DNA of 64,000 bases. Source: Gari tellinella. Taxonomy: Eukaryota > Mollusca > Bivalvia > Cardiida > Psammobiidae. Both the position numbers and the translations under genes were made by a program. The notes under the pieces were generated by a model. That model was not told the DNA's origin. It searched no databases and worked only from the letters and a program-made list of their open reading frames with translations. Below are positions 56,495 through 64,000 of this stretch, in pieces. Each line of letters opens with the position of its first letter. The first letter of the stretch is position 1. The stretch spans positions 67,646,158-67,710,157 of the forward strand of contig OV277864.1 of NCBI GenBank assembly GCA_922989275.2, read 5' to 3'.

Positions 56495-56718
56495 ATAGAT
56501 GATGTAGACCCTGATCTGAGGGCTCCTGAGTGAGCTCTTTGAACTGTGTCTATACTGTTTGACATTGGTGAATACAGTATCTGTGATTCCTACACAGCAA
56601 GGGTTATACCAGAAATATTTGAAGAGACGGTTCTAATGAGTAGTAACCCCATAGGGTTTGGAAATAAGTTAGAAAATGTTCGATTTGTTCAGTTTACTCC
56701 CTCTTATCTGGAGCCCTG
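56495..56718. repeat. Family D core joined to a family E half
   Basis: GATGTAGACCCTGATCTGAGG is a D half-hairpin. GAAGAGACGGTTCTAATGAG to TATCTGGAGCCCTG is a right half of family E. Confidence 0.65.
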
Positions 56719-57108
56719 GTTACCTTAAAAATTCTTCTTGCTGTTCAGCTAGAAAATTGGATCAAGTGTCATTGGATAAATATTTTCAATGTAAAACAAG
56801 GCTGTAGGTATATATTGGTATTTGTTGATCTACACAGAATTAGAACTACTTCATGAACCAAATCAACAAGCTTAACATTTCTCTGGCAGTTGAGAAAACG
56901 TTATTCTTTCTTGGTGAAATGAAACTAGATTGTACATGTAAATGCAATGCAATAAAATGGTGAAAATGACAATTTGAAAATTCTTACAATTTATCGTTAG
57001 TGTGTGGCAAACAGTTTGGAGCATGATCAAGATGCTGGTTACCTGTGTCAGATCTGGCTCCAGACTGTTTACAAATGGAAATATTTGTTTTCGCATCAAT
57101 TAACACAG

Positions 57109-57618
57109 TTAACCCTTTCCCCCATAGAAGCGACTTTTAGCGTATTTAATTTATTCCTCTGCTGAAGAAAATAGTTCCAATTTAATCAGTCATGATTATA
57201 TAGTATAGGAAAATTTTTCAATATTCTAGCACATGGAAGCTTAACCCTTTGAACCCTAGTCCCGCATATAGGCGTCCTTTTCAAACAGTGAACATGTGAA
57301 CAGTACACTTGTCCTGTGCAACCAGTGAAGACCCAGATCAGAGGGCTCCGAAAGGAGCCCTCTGATCAGGGTCTTCACTGTTTGTCATAAAGCCAAACAT
57401 TGACAAAAACAATCCTTAAAAGTCAGAAATTGACTAGACTAAAATGGAAACTGGAATTGTCCATTTAAAGTTTCAGGGAGGAAAGAGTTAAAGCAGGCTG
57501 AAAGTAAAGCAGAATGGGCCTTAGGGCGCATTCCCCTTTACTTTCAACCTGCTTTAAGTAGTCACCTATCTTGAATACTAGAAATAGGCTATCAGGTATA
57601 CATATAATGCATGGGTTA
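57109..57618. mobile_element. Family A MITE interrupted by family D
   Basis: TTAACCCTTTCCCCCATAG to GCATGGGTTAA. A complete family D element sits in the TTAA of its core arm. Confidence 0.88.
57241..57491. mobile_element. Family D MITE, complete, in family A
   Basis: TTAACCCTTTGAACCCTAGT to CAGGGAGGAAAGAGTTAA; the TTAA on each side is a target duplication. It is very similar to 19909-20159. Confidence 0.92.
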
Positions 57619-57902
57619 AAGGGAAAGAATAACGTCTTCTCCATTGTACAATCTAGGATCAAATTGTCAGAAGTAATCCATCTCACAAACAAATACAAAG
57701 TAAATGTCAAGAACATCAATATGCTAGAGTGATCGTTTCAAGTAACAGAGCTCCAGATATGAGGGGTACACAAGTATTCCACCATTTTCTCATTCATGCC
57801 TGCATTAAATTCCTATGACGTGATTACACAAATTTGATGAAACGTTAACTTAATAGATATCAAGCTGGTCAAAACAACCTTATATAGACAGTTTAAGCTA
57901 AA

Positions 57903-58106
57903 TTAATCCTTAGCCCGCCAAATAAATTGTCGTCTGCGATATTTCTTGTCTGCTTCAAGTTTCAAAGTTGCTCAAAATTGCTGAAAATGTTGTCCGAGTG
58001 TCAAACAGCTTGGATCCGGATGAGACGCCGAGTTACTCGGCGTCTCATCCGGATCCAAGCTGTTTGCATATGGAGCTATAGTTGTGAGTGGCAGGCTAAG
58101 GGTTAA
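57903..58106. mobile_element. Family C2 MITE
   Basis: TTAATCCTTAGCCCGCCA to GGCAGGCTAAGGGTTAA; it is nearly the same as 47767-47978, with a perfect hairpin. Confidence 0.92.
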
Positions 58107-58109
58107 TGA

Positions 58110-58560
58110 AAATGTGATAGGGTTGTGGAGGGAAAACTTCGGGAAACAATGAATTTCTAATACTTCAAATTCAAAAAGGGGCACAACTCAAGAAAATTTT
58201 GATGCAATAAATTTTGATGATATGTAAACTTGATATGGAGTTCATCGAAACATTCTCAGTGACTCATATACAAAATTTCAGCTTAATGTGCAAAAAAGCA
58301 TGTAGGGGAAAAAATGTGGAAAATGCCAAGTTTCTAATATTTTATTTTCATACAGCGGCATAACTCATGAAAAGCTTGACAAATTTTGACAACACGTAAT
58401 CTTAATGTGAAATTTATGAATACAACATCACATACCAAAGTTCAGCTTCATATGTTAAAGCATGTATGAGATAATGAAGACCCAGATGGAGGGATGGAGA
58501 GACAGATGGAGGACATTGCAATATATATACCATAACATGTAACGTCTGAAGACGGGTGTA
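58110..58560. repeat. Degenerate direct repeat, about 170-bp units
   Basis: Two units share GGCATAACTCATGAAAA-type starts, ATTTTGA-rich middles and CAAAATTTCAGCTTAATG-type ends. No coding. Confidence 0.55.
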
Positions 58561-58873
58561 TAAAAAAGATGGATGTATAATAAACAGTATTCAGTTCCAT
58601 GTATGCAACATGTCATCCGTTACTCTGTATGACCCAAATTTAATACGAAATGATTTTTAAATAAGAGTCTCAGTAAAGAAACTTAATAAGGGGAGTATTT
58701 CAGATATCAGCCTTTGTTTTGACAACTCAACTCCTCATGCAGTTCTCTCATCTGCAACCCTGTACAAAGAGCAGGCTTGGCAGAAAGGTTCTTTTATATA
58801 ATACTACGTAGTTTTGTATCATATATCAACTTTGATCAAAGACTATAAATGGGAACAGCTTTAGACTCATGCA

Positions 58874-59073
58874 CAGGGCTCCAGATAAGGGGGGTATTTC
58901 AAAAACTGAAATCTTTATTTCTACTGTAAACCCTATGATGTCACTACTCATTAGAATCGTCTCGAAGAGTCGATTCTGATCGAGTAGTAACATCATGGGA
59001 TTTTATGCTAAAATAAGTGAGAAAATGTTGAACTTGTGCAGTTTACTCCCTCTTAATCTTATCTGGAGCTCTG
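58874..59073. mobile_element. Family E MITE
   Basis: CAGGGCTCCAGATAAGGGGG to TATCTGGAGCTCTG, flanked by the 6-bp repeat CATGCA. Confidence 0.88.
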
Positions 59074-59156
59074 CATGCAGCATCAGGCAGGTAGGCATAG
59101 AGTGGAAGACTGAGACTGCTGGATAATCAACCGTCTTGTTGATGCCTCTGCTCATT

Positions 59157-59330
59157 AACCCATCACTCCACAGCCTGTTTCTAGTTTTGAAGTCAGGTGA
59201 CCACTTAAACAAGTTAAAGCAGGTTGAAAGTTAAGCAGAATGTGCCTGCAGGCTAAAAGGTGCATTCTGCTTTACTTTTCAGCCTGCTTTGAGCTACCAT
59301 CTGCTATGACATACAGTGTTCCCATAGTTC
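59157..59330. mobile_element. Family A MITE, partial
   Basis: TTAACCCATCACTCCACAG, core hairpin with small loop insertion, truncated after ACCATCTGCTATGACAT. Confidence 0.75.
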
Positions 59331-59851
59331 GTGGAACCCTTTAGGAATCACCAATTTCAAAATTAGGGGGTTCCATGTGAAATATTGGGAGTGCCAACAT
59401 AAACATTGTTTATGGATTAAACGCTTTCTAAATATTCATTTCGGCATGAGTGTAGGTCAAGAAATGAAAATAAAGTAACTTTGTATTCAATTTCAACTGG
59501 GGCTGCATCCTTGATTGTACGACAATGCATGGTTGAAATGTATTAGTTTCCTCGTATTGCAGCCACGGAACATTGAAAACTGGTTTGAAAAGTTTTTATT
59601 TTACAAGTTTTCAACTTGAAACTGACTTCGGAACTGGTGTTTACCGGTGCCAGACTGTCTTCTAAAGTCTCTGTTTGACTTTGAGCATTTTCAGGTTCTG
59701 ATGTGGATGTGCCAAACGGTGAAGCCGTTGACTTTTTTTACAATGCAATTAAAGTTTTCTGCTTTTATCCCTGACATGATGAATTACATTGGAGCAATGT
59801 ATAATTGTATTTGACCAGTACATTTGGAACACTAGTACACTGTCGTTTGAT
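59331..59851. other. Unassigned stretch
   Basis: No gene or recognised repeat. Confidence 0.5.
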
Positions 59852-60132
59852 TACAGTGGTAAATACGCCACTCCTACCCACTTTACGCGTTTCTTACGCG
59901 TTTATTATCTGTTTCGTTAAACGCGTTTCCTAGCCGTTTTTTACGCGTTTCTTTATGCGTTTAAAAGAGTTATCACTTAGCCGACGGATCCCTTAGCGGA
60001 GACTGCATTGGTATAATCGTTTATAAACGCGTTAAAATCGTTAGGCGTTAACCATTCGTTAACCTTCACTATGCGTTTCTTACGCATAGATTAACGCGTA
60101 AATGGGTAGGAATTAGCGTATTCACCACTGTA
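59852..60132. mobile_element. 281-bp TIR element rich in ACGCGTT
   Basis: Terminal inverted repeats of about 33 bp start TACAGTGGTAAATACGCC and end TATTCACCACTGTA, with TA at both edges. The inside has many ACGCGTT or AACGCGT motifs in both orientations. Confidence 0.85.
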
Positions 60133-60303
60133 ACTGTGCAGAGTTCCTTTCTTAAAAGACAGCGTCAATAATTAGACCGGATGCGTATTCACTCAACCAT
60201 TTAACCTCATAGAATGAAGAACGAGTCATATGCAGTGTAAGGTTTGTTTTCCTCAAGTCATGCTTATATAAATCGTATGATTAACTGCATAAAAATATCC
60301 ACC

Positions 60304-60674
60304 CAGTGTTCATTCTGGCATGGGTTTTGTGGGGGATCCCCCACTAGAATGGCAAAATCCCCCATCAAAAGTTCTGACAGTGGGCCAATATCCCCCATTA
60401 GAATTGTAAATCCCCCATCAAACATTCTGACAGTGGGCCAATCTTGTGCATTTTTTGTCCCAAACATGGCTGCAACAGGCAATTTTAGTTGCCCTGTCTG
60501 TCCATAAGACCATGCAGGAAAGAAACTACTTGACTCTTAAGAAAAAAAACCTTTTATTGATGTATGTTTCAAGCTATTAAAAAATGGTTGGCCCTCCAAA
60601 ATGTCAAATGGCCCACCACTTTTGTGGTCGATGGGCCAATGGCCCGCCAGCAACTCAATCCAGAATGATCACTG
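60304..60674. mobile_element. 371-bp TIR element with TCCACC duplication
   Basis: The termini are CAGTGTTCATTCTGG and CCAGAATGATCACTG; TCCACC is at 60298-60303 and 60675-60680. It holds a near-duplicate of ATCCCCCAT...TTCTGACAGTGGGCCAA. Confidence 0.82.
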
Positions 60675-60954
60675 TCCACCAATTCATTTTGACATAAGAC
60701 GCTTTCACAATGCCTCAATTTTGCGTCACAATTAATGTGAGCAAACATTCCTTTGCATGTAATCACACGATTTCTACAACCCCGACTTTAGGAAATACCA
60801 GTTTATGTGCAGATAAACGTTACACCTTGTGGGAATCCTGTCTATCATAGTAACACATTTTCACACTTTTCACAGACTATTAAAGAGATGTCTTTTCCTG
60901 CATCTATTATTCTATATACCCTATAAAGTTATACTTAAAGCTTTATTTAACGTC

Positions 60955-61219
60955 CTATATAGTAAACAATCAACATAAGCTCTGCAGAGCTTTTATTGCA
61001 ATAAACAAGGTATCCATTAACATGCACACTTAAGTTACCTGGGCATTACAGTCACCTTCCTAGCCACTAAAATACGGACTACCCTTATTAATGCCGAGCA
61101 TCAGGCAAAGGAGCTACAACCTTTTTTATAATGGTCTTAGGTATGACCCGGCCGGGTATCAAACCAACAACCTCCCGTCTCGAAAGCGGACGCTCTATCA
61201 ACAGAGCTATTGAGGCGGT
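60955..61219 (-). mobile_element. tRNA-headed SINE of a second type
   Basis: On the minus strand a tRNA-like head (AGCTCTGTTGATAGAGCG, TTGGTTTGATACCCGGCC) is followed by a unique body and tail GACGTTAAATAAAGC. It is not a functional tRNA: no acceptor stem pairing is visible. Confidence 0.7.
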
Positions 61220-61259
61220 ATATAGATAGAGTGGGCCACTGTCATGGAAACTGTTCCGA

Positions 61260-61360
61260 GATCTTGACAGGTGACAGTTTAAAGCAGGCTAAAAGTAAAG
61301 TACGTAGCTTTCTGCTTTAAATTTAGCCTGCTTTATACAGCACCTTTCAGACTTATTTAA
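61260..61360. repeat. Family A/B core hairpin remnant
   Basis: GACAGGTGACAGTTTAAAGC with a worn complement, 60 bp left of SNX27 exon 1. Confidence 0.65.
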
Positions 61361-61421
61361 GCAAATACCTAGATGACACTAGATTAAACCTACAAGGGAG
61401 AGGGTCAATAGGAATACTTAC

Positions 61422-61672
61422 ACCTCTAATATCCGGTCTCCCTTCCGAATTCCTGCTCTTTGGGCTGCCCCTCCTTCCAAAACAGCACTGACATGTTGCA
61501 ACGGTGCATACAGTACGCCATTGATAGATTTCAGCACCCCGCCTTCACTAACCTGACCCCTGACGTTAAATCCAAATCCTGTTTCCGATTTTGTGATTGT
61601 CACTACGCGAGGACCTATGGAATTGTCTTGAATTTGCTCTGGAGGGGAGGGACTTTCATCACTCTCCGCCAT
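61422..61672 (-). CDS. SNX27: SNX27 exon 1 (start codon and most of the PDZ domain)
   Basis: SNX27 is an endosomal adaptor: its PDZ domain binds C-terminal PDZ ligands of membrane cargo and works with retromer and the WASH complex to return cargo to the plasma membrane. This exon gives 83 codons plus two bases. A poorly conserved N-terminus (residues 1-19) is followed by the PDZ domain, beginning [11 protein letters not shown], with the carboxylate-binding loop GFGF at 32-35 and the signature [20 protein letters not shown], close to vertebrate SNX27. The ATG has A at -3 and G at +4. The exon stops at a consensus donor GTAAGT (61421 to 61416) after GAG-GT, so valine 84 is split and completed by exon 2. 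The preceding sequence to the right is 5' UTR or promoter. Orthology is recognised by eye and is very secure. Confidence 0.96.
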
Positions 61673-62029
61673 ACTGGGTCATGTGACCAAACTAATTCCC
61701 GGTTGGAAGTGACTTTACGAAGCACAGAATTTAACGAAAATCTAGTTAATCAGATGTATTTGATAATTACACGGTTCTGAACTTTTAAATGAAGATATTT
61801 TCCCTGTTTATAATTATCGCGTAAGCCATTTTGCTTTAAACAGCTGTTACGGAAATAGATTAATTGGGTTAAAAGAGAACTCTTGGTGCATCCTGAAAGC
61901 TGTAAGAACAAGTTGTCTCCCTTACTATACAGCAGTTTAGCCTAAATCCATTTTGTTTGGCAGTTCACTAACTATACATTGAACTGAAGAAGATATTTTA
62001 CCATTCTTGGCACTCTCAACCCTAGCAAT
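61673..62029 (-). promoter_or_regulatory. SNX27: SNX27 5' UTR / proximal promoter region
   Basis: This is the sequence immediately upstream of the SNX27 start codon. It lacks the recognised repeats that fill the rest of the window, which fits a 5' UTR and core promoter. I see no convincing TATA box and cannot place the transcription start. Confidence 0.5.
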
Positions 62030-62094
62030 AAGTATACTAGTCATTTACAGACAGTGTACCTGTAAATAGTACATTTGTCCAAGTGTGGTTTGGT

Positions 62095-62352
62095 TGGTTT
62101 GTTTGTTAGCAACCATCACTGCTATCAGTATGGGCTAAATTAATTGGACGTCCAAGAGAGAGGAGAATGGATACAGAAAACCCTGGTGTGATGCTCTAGT
62201 CTTGTTATCAACAGAGTTCTCTGGTTCTCCTGGATGCCCAGTGTAAAGCACTGATAAATCGGACCTCGGTTTATAAAGTCTCACCCGAAGGACTTAAAAT
62301 TGGTCCGGCAGGGGATCAAACTTGCAACTACCACTGGACCACATCCCCCAGT
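62095..62352 (-). mobile_element. Third tRNA-headed SINE-like repeat
   Basis: The minus strand begins near GATGTGGTCCAGTGGTAG and has CAAGTTTGATCCCC, resembling A and B boxes. The tail side is an AACAAACAAACCAACC run, typical of molluscan SINE tails. Confidence 0.65.
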
Positions 62353-62559
62353 ACATTTTTCCTATATGCATAAACGTTTCACAAGAGGGGTTTTACGGCA
62401 GACTGAATATATAACAGAAAATTCCACACAGATAGATAATTTCTGCATAGGACAGCACGAATGAAGAACGACCGTTCTTCATTTGTGAGGACAGGCAGGG
62501 CTTCCATAAGTTGATCATGAAAAATCCAGAAGTTTCCAAAGTTTCTATTTTTCAAGCAT

Positions 62560-62700
62560 GTCTTAAAGCAGGTTGAAAGTAAAGCAGAATGCACTTTAAG
62601 GCCCAATCTGCTTTACTTTCAGCCTGCATGCTAGCGGCAGATATATCCGCCACATTGATTGCCTTTGCGAACAGTTAATTAGGATCCAAACTGTTTGACA
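62560..62700. repeat. Family A core and family C fragment
   Basis: AAGCAGGTTGAAAGTAAAGC with complement, then CATGCTAGCGGCAGATAT and GGATCCAAACTGTTTG. Confidence 0.65.
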
Positions 62701-63000
62701 AGCTGTTCCAACATTATGACCAATGTTAAAATCAACCTACATGTATTTGACCTCTAAATGACCTTGACCTTCATTGTACATGACCCAGGTTGTACTAGGC
62801 CAAGGGCTTCTAGAGTTGAGTAAGCATGCCAAATGTGAAGTTTCTATCACATGTAGTTCTAAAATAATGGCCTATGTTAAATTCAGCTTATTTGACCTCT
62901 GAATGACCTTGACCTTTGTCGGACATACCCAAGTTGTATTGAACTCAAGAGCTTTTAGAGTTGAGTAGACATGCCAATTATGAAGTTTTTAACACATGTA
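62700..63000. repeat. Degenerate direct repeat, about 140-bp units
   Basis: Two units, each with TTTGACCTCT, ATGACCTTGACCTT and GAGTTGAGTA. The same repeat occurs at 41265-41760. Confidence 0.65.
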
Positions 63001-63002
63001 CA

Positions 63003-64000
63003 AGGGGTGATCAGAAAGTTCGCTGAAAAGTGTTCTAACTTCCCCTTTTACATTGAACAGCCATGAACCTTTTACATGCTTAAAACTCTTTCTTTGCTAT
63101 CAAAATATGAAATTTCAATCTACAGTATTCTGGATAAATCTTTATGGTCTCCATAGTAACGTCATCATGACGCATGCGGCCACCGTGATGCGGCCACCGT
63201 GATTTACCACCGTGATGTTCAAACTTGGTGAAGTCTAGTTCATGCGGTTTTCAAAATTTGTCAACAACGTTAACAGTAGATGTTGCTATGAATATTAACC
63301 CATTAACCCATAGCTTGTTTGTAGTTTTGAAAACAGGTGATCACTTAAAGCAGGTTGAAAGTAAAGCAAAATGCGCCTTAAGTCGTATTCTGCTTTACTT
63401 TCAGCCTGCTTTAAGTCATAATCTGCTAGAATATAGAAAATATTTCTTATGAAACATATTTATGACTGTATAAATTGGAATCATTTACTTCGGAGAATGA
63501 GTTTTAAGGCGTTAAAAGGCGTATTTATGGGATAATGGGTTAAGAATGATGTTAGTGACATTATTTCCGTTGCAGGACGTCATTTCCGTATTTGAGCCAT
63601 GTTTCCAGATATCAGGATAAATGATGAACAACAAGTTGCTATCAAGTTTTGTGTCAAATATTGATATTTCATGATAACGTTATAGAATATATGAAGAATG
63701 CCTATGGGGATGCTGCTCTGTAAAAGACTGCAATCTACAAGTGGTTTATAATGCTTTGAAGAAGGAAGGGAAACCTTGAATGATGATGAGCGTAGCGGCT
63801 GCCCAGTAACGTTAACGTCGTCCGACGTCAGTCATCAAGGAGCTGCTCGACAATGATAGACGGACCCTACTTCGAGAACTGACAGCGACAACTGACTGTA
63901 GTTATGGGAAAGTGTTTAATATTATTTATGAACAGATGAACAACACAGAAGGCACTCTATCAGCTTGGGTTTGAGATTTTAGACAATCATCCCTATAGCC
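63003..64000 (+). pseudogene. Mariner transposon, decayed, with a family A MITE inside
   Basis: A terminal repeat-like CAAGGGGTGATCAGAAAGTT starts at 63001. From about 63608 fragments in shifting frames match the mariner transposase N-terminal helix-turn-helix region: INDEQQVAIKFCVKY, then GRETLNDDERSG, then ELLDNDRRTLLREL. Stops and frameshifts show it is inactive, and the catalytic DD(34)D part lies beyond the window. A family A MITE (63296-63542) interrupts the 5' UTR. Confidence 0.75.
63296..63542. mobile_element. Family A MITE in mariner
   Basis: TTAACCCATTAACCCATAG to ATGGGATAATGGGTTAA with core hairpin; TTAA at both edges. Confidence 0.88.

Larger units (their letters stand above)
32785..61421 (-). 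other. SNX27: SNX27 intron 1 (about 28.6 kb)
   Basis: The intron is bounded by GTAAGT at 61421-61416 and TTTTCCAG at 32792-32785. It carries MITEs, a LINE fragment and two tandem-array elements, all listed separately. I found no other exon-like coding segment in it on either strand. Confidence 0.9.

Noticed and set aside
61130..61219. tRNA gene on the minus strand
   Set aside because: D-arm, anticodon-arm and T-arm-like segments are present, but no acceptor pairing, and it continues into a SINE body.
61460..61780. 106-residue frame opposite SNX27 exon 1
   Set aside because: Antisense shadow of the conserved PDZ exon.

Overview
This window is animal nuclear DNA and almost all of it is intronic. 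Three exons of one conserved gene, sorting nexin 27 (SNX27), lie on the minus strand: exon 1 at 61422-61672 (start codon and most of the PDZ domain), exon 2 at 32702-32784 and exon 3 at 3765-3913 (end of PDZ, linker, start of PX). Reading phase and splice signals agree at every junction. The two introns are about 28.6 and 28.8 kb; later exons must lie to the left of the window. The intact metazoan gene, long introns, tRNA-derived SINEs with a GACGT-rich tail and a crowd of TTAA- and TA-flanked MITEs suggest a bivalve mollusc. Dreissena or a relative is my guess from repeat style, not demonstrated.

The outstanding object is at 5271-14859, inside SNX27 intron 2: a 9,589-bp near-perfect palindrome with two 4,790-bp arms and a 9-bp centre. 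Each arm encodes the same outward-reading set: a C2H2-finger plus A32/FtsK-type packaging ATPase split by one frameshift, a minor-capsid-like protein and a small coiled-coil protein. It starts 5'-AG, ends CT-3' and is flanked by a 6-bp direct repeat TCGACT, as expected for Polinton/Maverick (adintovirus-like) integration. No polymerase, integrase, protease or major capsid gene is present. It looks like a young, self-complementary, non-autonomous virus-like element, comparable with snap-back defective genomes of protein-primed DNA viruses. It sits in an older MITE that also holds a second MITE.

The rest is layered mobile DNA. Several families recur. Family A has TTAA ends, CCCATTACCCC termini and a core hairpin ending in TTAAAGCAGG. 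Family B has TA-flanked CAGTARAACCTC termini and a related core. Families C and D are TTAA-type with GCAAACAGT-ended core hairpins. Family E has CAGGGCTCCAGATAAG termini. Family F has an AAGTTAAAACGTGGC hairpin. There are also three copies of one tRNA-derived SINE, two other tRNA-headed repeats, a LINE reverse transcriptase fragment (50606-51900), a decayed mariner fragment at the right edge, and several less common TIR elements, two of which carry internal tandem arrays (44903-46118 and 52001-53531). Nesting order and target-site duplications can be read directly in many places. Apart from SNX27 I see no other host gene, true tRNA gene or CRISPR.
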